Assembly: GCA_900074745.1 (NCBI GenBank)
Contig: LT598463.1
Span: 594,996-658,995, forward strand
Source: Lachancea mirantina
Lineage: Eukaryota > Ascomycota > Saccharomycetes > Saccharomycetales > Saccharomycetaceae
Direction: 5' to 3'
DNA length: 64,000 nucleotides
In this document: in pieces, positions 14,419-25,417 of the stretch
How positions within the stretch are numbered: position 1 is the first letter of the stretch
Layout: each line of letters begins with the position of its first letter
Notes under the pieces: model-generated
Seen by the model: the letters and a program-made list of their open reading frames with translations, nothing else
Databases searched by the model: none
What the model was told of the DNA's origin: nothing
Made by a program: the position numbers and the translations under genes

Positions 14419-16449
14419 ATGTCACATCCAGCCGCAAATCGCAAACGTACACGTCCTTTTGAAGGTCCGGTTTTTCTCGACAACAACTCGGATTCGCTAG
14501 TGGACGAGATATTAGCGCGTCAAACAGACCTCTTGCAAGGAAATCTGTTAGACCCAGGTTTTGGCCGTGATACGGCCAGCAGCGCCGCTGGTGCCGGTGC
14601 TTTCAACGGAGGCCCTGCGGGACCACGTTTACTGCCAGAAGCTGATCAATTTGAAGACGAAGAAGATGATGACGTGATTTTTCTTAAAGAACAACCCGTT
14701 GGGTTCGACGCCCCCAATTACAATGATTCCTACTATACTGCCAAAAAATTCAAAAAACAACGAACTGTATCGTTACCACAGTTGCCACACGCCAAGCTTT
14801 TGTACGAAACGCGTAAGGCTTTCCCACGCCGACAAAATGATGACGATCTTTTGCATCTCAGCGGCAGCTCCACCCGCACTATTGATGGTAATCGCAGCGT
14901 GATGCTGAAGGTGATTCGCAGTGTGTCTCCCACGTCCCGAATTTCAAGCGAGGCCACTCCCGTCGAGTCTACCATCTTCAAAAGAGCAACCGCTGCTCCC
15001 AAACTGTCCAAGCTAGTCTCTGGCAGAAAGCGCAAGAAGGAATTTTTCGTCACCGACAAAGAGGGACACTATGTGTACCAGGAAAATGATGTTTTTAGCA
15101 ATGGCAGGTTCATTGTCAAGCGGCTTCTTGGACAAGGGACTTTTGGGAAAGTCGTCAAATGCATCGATTCAATGCCACAACTGTGCACAATGGATTCCTA
15201 TCAACAGTTTGAGGATCCATTTGCTGAATCTTATCAAGATTTCGGTTCAGGCGCTTCGATGAATGATGCTGGCGCACAACAGCAGGGGAAATTTGTCGCT
15301 GTCAAAATTATCCGCGCCGTGGATAGATACCGTGAAGCGGCAAAAACTGAGCTTAGAGTTCTCAAGACAATTTTAGAAAACGATCCATCAGGTACGTTCC
15401 AATGTCTACTCTTACGCGAGTGCTTTGACTATAAAAATCACATATGCTTGATTACCGACCTCTTAGGCAAGTCCATATATGATTTTATGTGTGATAACGG
15501 CTGCGCGCGGTTTCCCGGTTCCCAAGTTCAAGCGATTTCCAAGCAGCTCATCCGTTCGGTATGTTTCTTGCATGATTTGGGCATTATTCACACAGACTTG
15601 AAACCGGAAAACATTCTGCTTTGCGATGAGTCGTATGTTTCAAAACCCTTGTCACAACAAGCCATCGCAAGTCTCAGTCCTAGACGCCGTACGGCTAGTG
15701 GTGGTGAACGCAAATTTCTGACAAATCCGGAAGTGAAGTTGATCGATTTTGGCAGCGCTGTTTTCTATAACGAGTTTCACCCGGCAGTTATTTCAACGCG
15801 CCACTATAGGGCACCCGAAATAGTTCTAGGCCTTGGGTGGTCGTTTCCTTGCGATGTGTGGTCCATTGGATGCGTCTTGGTCGAGCTCGTTACGGGCGAA
15901 TCATTGTATCCAATTCACGAGAACTTAGAACATATGGCCATGATGCAGCGGTTCAGCGGCAAACCTTTCCCCACCAAAATTATCGAGAAAATGTTTTACA
16001 AAGCGGAGCGTAAATTGGGCAATTTACCTCCAGACTTGAATGCTACTGTCGTAAAACATTTTGATAAGGAAACTTGCGCCTTGAAGTGGCCCGAGAGGAA
16101 TCGAAAGGGTGACATAGTCACGAAGGAAAAATCGATGAGGCGGGTCTTAACTACGTGTGATCGACTTGACAAATACATCTGTCAGAAAATACGACAAGAT
16201 TACGGAGAATGGTTATCAATTAATTGGGATATGTCTGCAGAGGATAATTGGGTCTCTATTGAATCCAGATTCTCTGATAAAGAACTAGATAGGGAAACCT
16301 TTCTCTTTTGGTATTGGTTTTTGGATCTTTGCAAGAAAATGTTCGAGTTCGATCCAACGAAAAGGATTACCGCAAGGGAGGCTATCGAACACGAATGGTT
16401 TAATTTTGGGATTTTGGATGAAGGTATCGCAAGCTTTGGGAAGGTTTAG
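14419..16449 (+). CDS. KNS1: LAMMER-family dual-specificity protein kinase KNS1
   Basis: 676 residues from the first in-frame ATG at 14419 (S. cerevisiae 737). The N-terminal 220 residues are acidic and basic low-complexity with a EDEEDDDVIFL cluster. The kinase domain begins with LLGQGTFGKV (about residue 236), has VAVKII, the catalytic loop HTDLKPEN (Asp393), DFGSAV, and the family signature EHMAMMQRFSG at 504-514, a variant of EHLAMMERILG. It ends with FDPTKRITAREAIEHEWF. Kns1 phosphorylates Rpc53 and others downstream of TORC1 to repress pol III and ribosome synthesis. The frame is open a further 26 codons upstream but without ATG. Confidence 0.95.
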   Translation: MSHPAANRKRTRPFEGPVFLDNNSDSLVDEILARQTDLLQGNLLDPGFGRDTASSAAGAGAFNGGPAGPRLLPEADQFEDEEDDDVIFLKEQPVGFDAPNYNDSYYTAKKFKKQRTVSLPQLPHAKLLYETRKAFPRRQNDDDLLHLSGSSTRTIDGNRSVMLKVIRSVSPTSRISSEATPVESTIFKRATAAPKLSKLVSGRKRKKEFFVTDKEGHYVYQENDVFSNGRFIVKRLLGQGTFGKVVKCIDSMPQLCTMDSYQQFEDPFAESYQDFGSGASMNDAGAQQQGKFVAVKIIRAVDRYREAAKTELRVLKTILENDPSGTFQCLLLRECFDYKNHICLITDLLGKSIYDFMCDNGCARFPGSQVQAISKQLIRSVCFLHDLGIIHTDLKPENILLCDESYVSKPLSQQAIASLSPRRRTASGGERKFLTNPEVKLIDFGSAVFYNEFHPAVISTRHYRAPEIVLGLGWSFPCDVWSIGCVLVELVTGESLYPIHENLEHMAMMQRFSGKPFPTKIIEKMFYKAERKLGNLPPDLNATVVKHFDKETCALKWPERNRKGDIVTKEKSMRRVLTTCDRLDKYICQKIRQDYGEWLSINWDMSAEDNWVSIESRFSDKELDRETFLFWYWFLDLCKKMFEFDPTKRITAREAIEHEWFNFGILDEGIASFGKV

Positions 16450-17146
16450 CGGAATATGGTTTAAACAAACGGTCATAAGAAACATGAAATGCGTATAAGT
16501 TGGGTTTCTTAAATTTTTTATTTTTTTTTTTTTTGTACTGGGTCTTTTGAGTGAGGAGGACAGTGACGCTTGGCTTCTCGCTGACTTGAGGGATAGCTTA
16601 GGCAGCAGCAGCAAGGCCATCGATACTATTTTGAAGATTACAATAAAGTAACCAGTATAAAATTTTCTTCTCAGGTAATCAACGGCATAGTATTAGCATG
16701 TGGTTCCTTGAGTTTCTATCGATAATCGCATGAAGCTGGTAACAACAAAGTCAACCTTTGGGCAGATGTATGTTAACTCGAGGGCCTTAGTATTTTAAAT
16801 TAATGGAATATATCCTAGGTGTATGGATATCAATCTAAATACCTTTGATGAGTTTAATTAAATATCGATTTGAAGTTGTTCATAGCGAGGGGTGAAGTTT
16901 GACATGATACGAGTAAAACCAGTTTAATCACTATATATATATAAAATAGAAACTCCTAAAGACTCTCGACAGACCTAACATGTTGTTTACGCACCCAAAT
17001 TGAGTAGCATTAATTGGTAATTTATCAAATGATAAGTATTACCGAAATCTGTTACCACGACATAAGAGGCTAAAAAAACCCGGAGCACCGATTAATCATC
17101 AAGACACAACAGGGTACAGATACTCTTCAGATGGTTTATTGCTTTA
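16450..17146. other. Convergent intergenic region KNS1/ATG39
   Basis: About 700 bp of AT-rich DNA with a run of fifteen or more T at 16520-16534 and a TATATATATA tract near 16934, consistent with 3'-end signals of both genes. No gene seen. Confidence 0.6.
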
Positions 17147-18280
17147 TTAATCCTTTGTACCTTGTGTTGTTCTTCTTAACATCGCTAAGGTGTTTGCCCA
17201 TTGTGCGTGAAACTTAACTGCGAATGTATTGAATTTATCCTTGCAATGGGAATACGCTTGTACAGGCATCCTGAATATGTGGTCGCTAAAATGGCGAATC
17301 TCGTAGCCTACAGATCTCGACGCGCGCAAAATCTCCAAACTCAGTTTTTTCGACCCATTAGACACCTTCAGAGTTATGCTTTGCCAAGCTGGAACAACAA
17401 ATCGTGTGATCTGAGCTCTAGGACCTGCTACAATAGACCAAAAGAATGGCACAAAATCTTCCCGCCAAATATCAAAGGATCGACGATCCCACAATTCCTG
17501 CAATTTGTCCTTCCCAGAGGTGTAACCGTTGCGGAGACTAGTTTTCAAGTCTTGAACCCCGCTTCTAAATTTCGATCTATGCCAAAAATCGTCCAAATAT
17601 TCGGCAAAGGCCAAATATTTGGAGCTCCATACCGAATTTTCCAGATCTATCGGATATGCGATTCTTTTCTCAAAATCCACGTAGAATTTACTTGACGAAA
17701 CGTCGCCACCAAAGGGGACCATAAATTCTGTACTACGGTAAACCGCACCCTGTGAATGTCCACCATGGTCTGTAAAATGTGGCGTCAACGCCAAACCGTC
17801 CTGGGATTCCTCATTCCAAATATTTTGCCAAAAACCTTGCACCAAATGCGACACCAAAAGTGTCGCAGAAGACGTAAGGACCACAATGTGCCAAGTACGC
17901 AATTTTCTACCATAATTCCCTACTAAATTCTGGGTCATTCTTCTTGCTGATCCCGCCAACGACTGCTTGACTTCCAAATATTCTCCATCCGCCGTCGCCA
18001 ACCCTGCCGATGCCGCCGCCTGTTCCTCCACCAAAAACCCAGATCCTCGTTCCTGAGGTTCCGGTTTCAAAGTATCAAAACTAAATTCTGGGCGACTTCC
18101 ACGGCTCAATTCCAAAGGTAAATTCGATTCCTCACTGCTAGTATTCGACAAAACATCGTCAAAATTCCCATTCTCCGAGATCATATCCACCGAAACTTGC
18201 GATTTGCTCGCTGTGCCCGAATTTTTGTAAAAGTTTATTAAATTCCAGCTATTGTCCACTTTCTTCCGTAGTGCCGTCAT
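17147..18280 (-). CDS. ATG39: Perinuclear ER-phagy receptor ATG39
   Basis: 377 residues (398 in S. cerevisiae). Near the N-terminus is an Atg8-interacting motif WNLI at residues 12-15, matching the W-x-x-L motif at residues 8-11 of S. cerevisiae Atg39. A Ser/Glu-rich cytosolic stretch follows, then one membrane span at about 128-150 (WHIVVLTSSATLLVSHLVQGFW). A long lumenal C-terminal part has amphipathic helices and many aromatic residues. The family protein spans the outer nuclear membrane and links it, via Atg8 and Atg11, to autophagosomes. Assignment rests on architecture rather than strong sequence recall, since this family evolves fast. Confidence 0.7.
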   Translation of the reverse strand: MTALRKKVDNSWNLINFYKNSGTASKSQVSVDMISENGNFDDVLSNTSSEESNLPLELSRGSRPEFSFDTLKPEPQERGSGFLVEEQAAASAGLATADGEYLEVKQSLAGSARRMTQNLVGNYGRKLRTWHIVVLTSSATLLVSHLVQGFWQNIWNEESQDGLALTPHFTDHGGHSQGAVYRSTEFMVPFGGDVSSSKFYVDFEKRIAYPIDLENSVWSSKYLAFAEYLDDFWHRSKFRSGVQDLKTSLRNGYTSGKDKLQELWDRRSFDIWREDFVPFFWSIVAGPRAQITRFVVPAWQSITLKVSNGSKKLSLEILRASRSVGYEIRHFSDHIFRMPVQAYSHCKDKFNTFAVKFHAQWANTLAMLRRTTQGTKD

Positions 18281-18732
18281 ACTGTTATTCTGCCTTGAAT
18301 TATTCTAAATTTCACGCAAAATTCTCCGGGGTTTTGCCTAAATCTAATCGCTAAACACTCAAATCTGATCCTATCAAATGCTTTTGAAAAGCCTAAATAA
18401 ACCTTGCTTGTAACACTGTAGAAGGAGTTGGTTGAGTTACTTGTCATTCTTGGATTACAACCCCCTTGAGGATTGTGATTTCAAAATCGATGAGCATTTC
18501 GTATTGTATGACAGACCCGCGATGACCCGAATGTCTATAGGCCATTAGATGAGAAATGGTGGGGCGCTTCGATCTTTAACGGCGCGGGCAGTTGAGTTAG
18601 GACGCTGAAAAGAGAGCACAGAGACAGAGCGGATCAGATTTAAGGTTACAGGAATTCTGCGGGCTTGCTGAAAACGGTGGTTGTTTGCGGGTGCTAATAC
18701 GGGGTTCTAGTGCCAGAGGAGATAACAATCGA
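18281..18732. other. Intergenic: ATG39 promoter and NUP49 3' flank
   Basis: About 450 bp. Short frames reading into NUP49 antisense have no support. No recognisable element beyond ordinary promoter DNA. Confidence 0.5.
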
Positions 18733-20373
18733 TCAGCGCGCTGAGGCCGTGACGGGGCCAGTGATAGTTCTGACCTTTTGATGCAGTTCCGCGATCCGCT
18801 CGGCAACGTCCATGAAGAGTTGGAATTCTTCGAGCACGGTAGAGATGATGCCATTAAGACCGGATTTCCAGGTCGTGGGTTCGCCGGAGCCGCTTACGAC
18901 GCCGGCGTCGGCAGTGGTCGTCGCAAACATGTCGTCTTCGATGCCGTTGAGTGCGCTCTCGATGTCGGCGAGTACCCGGAAATATTCGTCGAGTTTGGCT
19001 CTGTAAAGGTGTATTTTGTCTTGGAAAAACTTGTCGAGTTCGAGTGACGAGATTTTGATGCCTGGGGTCAGCAACTGCTGTAGAATCGTCGAGAACGTCT
19101 GCGAGTCGGCGATGTTCTGATCCGTAATCTCTTTGATCCCGTTTACTTTTTTCAAGTCTTGCATGAGAGACTGATTGGCCAACGAGTGTGTGGTTTGCAA
19201 ATATTTGACGTCACGCGGGATTGACGCTATCAGTTCAAGATGATCTTCTGTATCTGCCTTCAAATGTTGCGATATCGACATCTGTTTCTGGATGTATTGG
19301 TCCAATTGCTGTATCTCTAGGCGTATCTGCGGTGGAAGATCGACAATCCGTGTCATCGGAGTGACGTTCGTCTGCGAGATCATTTGCAATGCCAGCTGCT
19401 GTTGCTGTTGCTGCTGTTGGAATTGAATTTGCTGGGGCGCTCCGAAACCGGTAGAACCGCTGTTCCCCAGCGTATTGCTACCGAACAACGAAGTTCCGGC
19501 TGGCTTATTGCCAAACAACCCGCTACTACCACCTGTATTTGCCGCTGATGATGTGCCTCCAAAAAGTGATGACGTGCCAGTAGGCTTATTGAAAAGGGAA
19601 GACCCTGTGCCGGCGCCGTTGTTGTTCGTGTTCCCAAAAAGACCACCTCCAGTGGCAGGCTTACTGCCGAACAATCCTCCTCCTGTATTTGTCTGTGCGG
19701 CGCCAGGGGTACCTGCACCAGTGTTTGAATTCTGCCCAAAAAGCCCACCACCAGTAGTGCCGCCCGTATTCATTTTATTGCCGAACAATCCACCGCCCGT
19801 AGACTGCTGTTGTTGCGTGTTTTGTCCGAAAAGGCTAGAACCGGTGGACTGCTGTTGCTGCGTACTCTGGCCAAAAAGACCTCCAGATCCCGCATTCTGC
19901 TGTGGCGCGTTACCAGATTGCCCGAACAAACCCCCGCCTAAACTCGAAGATTGCTGCGAATTTTGACCAAACAAACCACCACCGCCTTGCTGTTGCGGTT
20001 GTTGCGCATTCTGACCAAACAGACCACCTGTAGAAGGCGTCTGCTGCTGCTGTTGTGTATTCTGTCCAAAGAAACCACCCGCTTGCTGCCCTGGCTGCTG
20101 CTGCGATGCGCTGTTCTGTCCGAAAAGTCCTCCAGATTGCGCCTGATTGGGCTGACTATTTTGCCCAAACAGCCCACCGGACTGTTGCGGCTGTCGCTGC
20201 CCGAAGAGCCCACCAGTTTGGCCCCCATTCTGATTCCCCACTTGACTTTGGCCCTGCGCTGATTGTCCAAAAAGACTACCTGTATTTCCACCAGTTCCAG
20301 ACGGATTTTGGCCGAAAAAAGACCCTCCCGATGAATTCGCACCTGCTGACGACGATCTGCCAAAATTTAACAT
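18733..20373 (-). CDS. NUP49: FG-repeat nucleoporin NUP49
   Basis: 546 residues from ATG 20373; the frame runs 29 codons further without an ATG, and MLNFGR fits the family start. Residues 1 to about 310 carry some twenty GLFG or SLFG repeats spaced by Gln/Asn/Thr/Gly-rich linkers. A poly-Gln stretch (QQIQFQQQQQQQQ) leads into a C-terminal helical region (about 330-546) that forms the coiled coil with Nsp1 and Nup57. Nup49 is a central-channel nucleoporin whose GLFG repeats bind karyopherins. It is divergent from XRN1, as NUP49 (YGL172W) is from KEM1 (YGL173C) in S. cerevisiae. Confidence 0.95.
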   Translation of the reverse strand: MLNFGRSSSAGANSSGGSFFGQNPSGTGGNTGSLFGQSAQGQSQVGNQNGGQTGGLFGQRQPQQSGGLFGQNSQPNQAQSGGLFGQNSASQQQPGQQAGGFFGQNTQQQQQTPSTGGLFGQNAQQPQQQGGGGLFGQNSQQSSSLGGGLFGQSGNAPQQNAGSGGLFGQSTQQQQSTGSSLFGQNTQQQQSTGGGLFGNKMNTGGTTGGGLFGQNSNTGAGTPGAAQTNTGGGLFGSKPATGGGLFGNTNNNGAGTGSSLFNKPTGTSSLFGGTSSAANTGGSSGLFGNKPAGTSLFGSNTLGNSGSTGFGAPQQIQFQQQQQQQQLALQMISQTNVTPMTRIVDLPPQIRLEIQQLDQYIQKQMSISQHLKADTEDHLELIASIPRDVKYLQTTHSLANQSLMQDLKKVNGIKEITDQNIADSQTFSTILQQLLTPGIKISSLELDKFFQDKIHLYRAKLDEYFRVLADIESALNGIEDDMFATTTADAGVVSGSGEPTTWKSGLNGIISTVLEEFQLFMDVAERIAELHQKVRTITGPVTASAR

Positions 20374-20889
20374 CCCGAATACGCTTGAAACGACGCTAAT
20401 TGGTCCCAATTCTAGTTGATGAAATCGTTTAAAGGCTTCTCCGATGCGCCTAATAAACAACCGAATTTTTCAAAAAATCATGATGTTCGTATAAAGTGAT
20501 ATTCAAACATTTTGACAAAAATCTTTCAGAAACCGAAAGCACTGTAATAAGTTGCGTAACGTTACTGCTAACATTCAAAACGCATAAATTACCCAAAGAA
20601 TTCGAGCATTTGTGAGCTCTTGAGCTAAGTGTCGATCTAAATCGAGATAAGAATCGGATTCTACGCTTTTAACGCAATCTTTAGATTGAAAACGATCAAA
20701 TCTTCGTATTATAATTACGAGGTCAACGAGAGCTGTTTGCCACTAGCAAAATTGAAACTGATTTGAGGCGATCGAGTCTCTTTGAATTTGGAAAATTCAG
20801 GTTTGAAGAATTCTCGTCACTCCAGCTTTCTGCTACGTCACTTGCCTCCTTGGCGTGTTTTTGTCGTTTGAACAACTACAAGCTTCGAA
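20374..20889. promoter_or_regulatory. Divergent promoter region NUP49/XRN1
   Basis: 516 bp shared 5' region. A TACGTCAC site lies at about 20833, 57 bp before the XRN1 start, and a GCGTAACGTTAC near-palindrome near 20555. No TATA box is evident, in keeping with housekeeping genes. Confidence 0.45.
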
Positions 20890-23800
20890 ATGGGTATTCC
20901 AAAATTCTTTAGGTACATCTCTGAAAGATGGCCTATGATCTCGCAATTGATTGATGGGACACAGATCCCTGAGTTTGATAATCTGTATCTGGATATGAAC
21001 TCGATTTTGCATACGTGTACGCATGCAAATGATGATGATGTTACGAAGCGACTTTCAGAAGAAGAAGTATTCGCCAAGATTTTCACATATATCGATCATT
21101 TGTTCCATACTATCAAGCCTCAAAAAACGTTTTACATGGCCATTGATGGTGTCGCCCCTAGAGCTAAAATGAACCAGCAAAGAGCGCGTCGGTTTAGAAC
21201 CGCAATGGACGCGGAGAAAAATTTGAAAAATGCCATTGAAAGAGGCGAACCGATCCCCAAGGGTGAACCTTTTGATTCTAATTCCATTACGCCTGGTACT
21301 GAGTTTATGGCCAAATTAACGCAAAATCTGAAATATTTTATTCACGACAAGATTTCTAACGACTCGCTGTGGAACTCTGCTGAGATTATACTGTCCGGAC
21401 ATGAGGTTCCTGGAGAGGGAGAGCACAAGATAATGAGCTACATCCGCACAATGCGTGCCCAAAAGGACTATAACCCAAACACAAGGCATTGTATTTATGG
21501 TCTTGATGCGGATCTCATAATGCTTGGTTTGTCAACGCACGACCCACATTGTGCTCTTTTAAGAGAAGAAGTCGTTTTTGGCAGGCGTCAAAAGACGAAG
21601 GCCCTCGAGCACCAGAATTTTTTCTTACTTCATTTGTCGATTATGAGAGAGTACCTTGAACTTGAGTTTTTGGAGATAGCCGACGAATTGAGCTTTGAAT
21701 TTGATTTTGAACGTATTCTTGACGACTTTATTTTAGTTATGTTTGTCATCGGGAATGACTTTTTGCCAAACCTTCCGGAACTGCATTTGAACAAAGGTGC
21801 GTTCCCCGTTTTACTGCAAACTTTCAAAGAGGCATTGAGACACTCTGACGGTTATATGAATGAAAATGGTACAATAAATCTGAAAAGACTACAGGGCTGG
21901 TTTACCTATTTGGCGAAGTTTGAGCAATTAAATTTCGAAAAAGCAGACGTTGATGTGGAGTGGTTCAACAAACAGTTGGAAAACATCTCTATACAAGGCG
22001 AGAAAAAGAGAGCAAGAATGGGGAAAAAGCTCCTATTGAAACAACAAAAGAAGATTGTTGGGATGGTAAAACCTTGGCTTTTCAAAACCTTGAACCAAGA
22101 ACTCGACTCCGACAAGATCCAATCTTCAGAACATGTTCCAACTCTGTCTCTGGAATCAGAAAGTGTTATGGACAATTTAAGCTTTTTGAAGGAACTGGCA
22201 TTTGACTTGGGACTTTTCGTTGCTCATTCCCAGTCAACGGATACTTACTCGTTAATGCTCGACGTGGATGGTATTGACCCTACAGAGAGCAACGATCAAC
22301 GCCAAGAACGAATCAATGAATTGAAGAAAACGATTAAGAGCTATGAACGTTCCATCATAGTTGAAGACGAAGATGAGCTGCAGCAAGAGCAACAAACCTA
22401 CGACGAACGGTTTGACCGCTGGAAAGATCAGTATTATAAAGAAAAGCTGGGCTTTAGTTACTATGACACTAATAAGCTGAAACTTCTTGCGGAGAACTAT
22501 GTCGAAGGTTTGCAATGGGTATTATATTACTATTATCGTGGATGTCAATCGTGGCCTTGGTTCTACAAGTATCATTATGCGCCTCGTGTGTCCGATGTCA
22601 AACTGGGTTTAGACCAAATCATCAGGTTTGACCTAGGGACACCTTTCAAGCCCTTCCAACAATTAATGGCTGTGTTGCCTGAAAGGTCTAAAACCTTGAT
22701 TCCTGCCTGTTACAGGACTTTGATGTTCGATCCTCACTCACCTATTTTAGATTTGTATCCTGCTGAAGTTGAGCTTGATAAAAACGGGAAGACTGCTGAT
22801 TGGGAGGCCGTTGTAAAACTTCCTTTTGTTGATGAGAAGCGCTTAATTGATGCCATGGCTTCTTTCGATGCCAAATTATCTCCCGAAGAAAAGGCCAGAA
22901 ATGCTTTTGGAAAGGATTTGGTATTCGTGTACAATCCACAAGTGGACAATGTATACAAAAGTCCCTTGAGCGGAGTGTTTTCTGATATTGAACATAATCA
23001 TTGTGTTGAACACGAATTCATACCAAGACCAATGGATGGATTAGAGCCACTATTTGGACTTCCAGAAGGCGTAAAGCTCGGAGCCGAGGCTCTAGCAGGT
23101 TTCCCGACTCTCAAAACGGTACCTTTTGATTATAAGTTGGACTACAATGAATGCCTCATTTTTCAACAACCATCCAAGCAACAATCGATGCTACTCTTTA
23201 TTAAGGACGTGCTTTCAGAAAATAATCTCACTTCGGTCGAATTAGCCAAGCGTCAAGTGGGAAACATTGTTTATTCAAGATGGCCGTATCTGAGGGAATG
23301 TAAACTCCTGTCCATTAATGATGGCGAGAAATTATTTGAAGTTCAGGAAAAACGAATCAATAACGAAAATGCTGAGAAAACGTTTAAAGTTGTCCAAAAG
23401 TCACTAGATGAAGTGGACAGAAGAAACTTTAGGACACAGAGGGCTTCGATGATTAAAAACTACTCAACCCAAAGAGGTGTTAAGTTAAATGACATTAAAT
23501 TGATCGCTAAAGTTGTTCCTGTAAATGGTCTTATCAGAAATGCCGATGGTGCCTATGTCAAGACGTTTTCTTCTATTGAGGAATTTTATCCAGTCCAGCT
23601 TATTGTTGAGGATGTGAAGAACAAAGACATAAGGTATGCTGAAAGACCGCCGCTACCGATTGAGGAAGAATTCCCCCAGGATTCCAACGTTATATTCTTG
23701 GGTGACTACGCCTATGGGGGTGGAGCTACCATTGATGGGTATAGTAGCAAAACAAGACTCAAGTTGACTGTGGAGAAAAGATCTATGAAGTCTGAGCCAA

Positions 23801-25329
23801 AAATCGGCAAACTTAGAGCTAAAATGGATGAGAGCAGCGTTCGGTATTACCCGTCATATATCGTTTCCAAAAAATTGCAACTGCACCCGCTGTTTCTGTC
23901 GAGACTCACATCGAAGTTTATCGTAGCGGATGCGAAAGGAAAATCAATCAACGTGGGGCTCAACATCAAGTTTGAATCTCGTCGTGAAAAAGTGTTAGGT
24001 TATGCTCGGCGCAATGTCAAGGGATGGGAGTACTCGAACCTGACGATGGAACTCATCAGCGAATACAGAAGAAACTTTAGAGTATTTTTCGACAACCTCT
24101 CCAATCACAAAGGTGATATCCCCAACATTCAGAATTTGTGCCCAGGGGCTGATGCCAAGGAACTAGGTGCTTTGGTCGATCAAATCTCTTCATGGCTAAA
24201 AGTAGTGAAACAGTCTTTCGTCACGGTCTCACTAGAAAGCGACTCTTTGACTAAAACGTCCATCGCTGCAGTTGAGAATGAGATTGAAGCCTACTCGAAG
24301 GGCACAGAGCGGGCAGAGACTAAACAGCTTGCCAAGGTTCCTCGGGAAGCAGTTTTGGACCCGAAAACTTCGTACACCTTACTAAGAAGCCAAAGGTTCG
24401 ATCTTGGTGACCGAGTGATTTATGCTCAGGATTCGGGGAAAGTTCCTCTGTTTTCTAAAGGAACAGTGGTAGGTTACACTACCATTGGTAGTAGTCTGTC
24501 TATCCAGGTTGTATTTGACGATGAGATAGTCGCAGGAAATGACTTTGGCGGAAGATTGCGGACAAAAAGAGGGTTGGGCCTAGATTCGTCCTTACTCTTA
24601 AATTTAACGAACAGACAATTCATATATCATTCGAAGGCTTCTCAAAAGAATAAAGACACTAGTGTGAAAAGAGTTGATGCTAAAATGAACCACCCTAAGG
24701 CAGTTCAAAGAAAGAAGGCTCCGTCAGAATTGAAAAAGATGCATGCGCACGAATTACTGACTGTAATCCAAAATAAGAACGACGAACCAGAGTCGAAACC
24801 CGCATCCAACGGTGAAGCTCCAGAAAATCCCTCTCAAACTGCAACTTTCCCAACAGAAGGTGCGTTGGCAAGCAACGTGTATCAAGCTGTGTTCAATCAA
24901 TTTTCCGAAATGCCTGTCAAATCTACGCCAGTGCAACCAACGTTTGGCCTTCCTTACGCTATGCCACCAAATCTACCACCACCAGGTTATGCTATGCCTC
25001 CAGTTCCTCATGGCTATCCGCCTATGCACCCTTCAATACCTGGAGTTCCCACTGCAAATGTTGGGCCGGGACTTCCATTTCATAATCAAGCTTTGAGTAA
25101 TGGGAGTCCAATCCAGCATGGGAACGAAAAACCGTCGTCCAACCATGCAGAACAAAACGGAAGAGCCTTCAACTCTCAGTTTGACAGACATGAGAGGGCA
25201 AATTCACGAGGCTCTTCGAGAGGTCGTGGCAGACGTGGTGGGATTACTCGTGGACGTGGTGGGAACGGTAGAGGCAGAGGCCGAGGCAATCATGCTGGTT
25301 TCGAACAGGCCTCACCACTATCTGCGTGA
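20890..25329 (+). CDS. XRN1: Cytoplasmic 5'-3' exoribonuclease XRN1 (KEM1)
   Basis: 1479 residues (1528 in S. cerevisiae). The N-terminal nuclease begins MGIPKFFRYISERWP and shows the metal-binding acidic residues: Asp35 in LYLDMNSIL, Asp86-type FYMAIDGVAPRAKMNQQRARRFR, the EVPGEGEHK pair and YGLDADLIMLGL. The second conserved block is at about residues 250-460 and 500-620, then PAZ-like, KOW and SH3-like regions to about 1230. The tail is Pro-rich, then Arg-Gly-rich (RGRGRRGG and similar) at the C-terminus. Xrn1 degrades decapped mRNA from the 5' end in the cytoplasm and P-bodies. Confidence 0.97.
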   Translation: MGIPKFFRYISERWPMISQLIDGTQIPEFDNLYLDMNSILHTCTHANDDDVTKRLSEEEVFAKIFTYIDHLFHTIKPQKTFYMAIDGVAPRAKMNQQRARRFRTAMDAEKNLKNAIERGEPIPKGEPFDSNSITPGTEFMAKLTQNLKYFIHDKISNDSLWNSAEIILSGHEVPGEGEHKIMSYIRTMRAQKDYNPNTRHCIYGLDADLIMLGLSTHDPHCALLREEVVFGRRQKTKALEHQNFFLLHLSIMREYLELEFLEIADELSFEFDFERILDDFILVMFVIGNDFLPNLPELHLNKGAFPVLLQTFKEALRHSDGYMNENGTINLKRLQGWFTYLAKFEQLNFEKADVDVEWFNKQLENISIQGEKKRARMGKKLLLKQQKKIVGMVKPWLFKTLNQELDSDKIQSSEHVPTLSLESESVMDNLSFLKELAFDLGLFVAHSQSTDTYSLMLDVDGIDPTESNDQRQERINELKKTIKSYERSIIVEDEDELQQEQQTYDERFDRWKDQYYKEKLGFSYYDTNKLKLLAENYVEGLQWVLYYYYRGCQSWPWFYKYHYAPRVSDVKLGLDQIIRFDLGTPFKPFQQLMAVLPERSKTLIPACYRTLMFDPHSPILDLYPAEVELDKNGKTADWEAVVKLPFVDEKRLIDAMASFDAKLSPEEKARNAFGKDLVFVYNPQVDNVYKSPLSGVFSDIEHNHCVEHEFIPRPMDGLEPLFGLPEGVKLGAEALAGFPTLKTVPFDYKLDYNECLIFQQPSKQQSMLLFIKDVLSENNLTSVELAKRQVGNIVYSRWPYLRECKLLSINDGEKLFEVQEKRINNENAEKTFKVVQKSLDEVDRRNFRTQRASMIKNYSTQRGVKLNDIKLIAKVVPVNGLIRNADGAYVKTFSSIEEFYPVQLIVEDVKNKDIRYAERPPLPIEEEFPQDSNVIFLGDYAYGGGATIDGYSSKTRLKLTVEKRSMKSEPKIGKLRAKMDESSVRYYPSYIVSKKLQLHPLFLSRLTSKFIVADAKGKSINVGLNIKFESRREKVLGYARRNVKGWEYSNLTMELISEYRRNFRVFFDNLSNHKGDIPNIQNLCPGADAKELGALVDQISSWLKVVKQSFVTVSLESDSLTKTSIAAVENEIEAYSKGTERAETKQLAKVPREAVLDPKTSYTLLRSQRFDLGDRVIYAQDSGKVPLFSKGTVVGYTTIGSSLSIQVVFDDEIVAGNDFGGRLRTKRGLGLDSSLLLNLTNRQFIYHSKASQKNKDTSVKRVDAKMNHPKAVQRKKAPSELKKMHAHELLTVIQNKNDEPESKPASNGEAPENPSQTATFPTEGALASNVYQAVFNQFSEMPVKSTPVQPTFGLPYAMPPNLPPPGYAMPPVPHGYPPMHPSIPGVPTANVGPGLPFHNQALSNGSPIQHGNEKPSSNHAEQNGRAFNSQFDRHERANSRGSSRGRGRRGGITRGRGGNGRGRGRGNHAGFEQASPLSA

Positions 25330-25417
25330 TCTCAAACCTTGTACATGCTTTATGTATCTGCAAAAACCAATTGACTAGGTCTTGACTATCTTTTTGTCAT
25401 CGTCATTTTCGTTAAAA

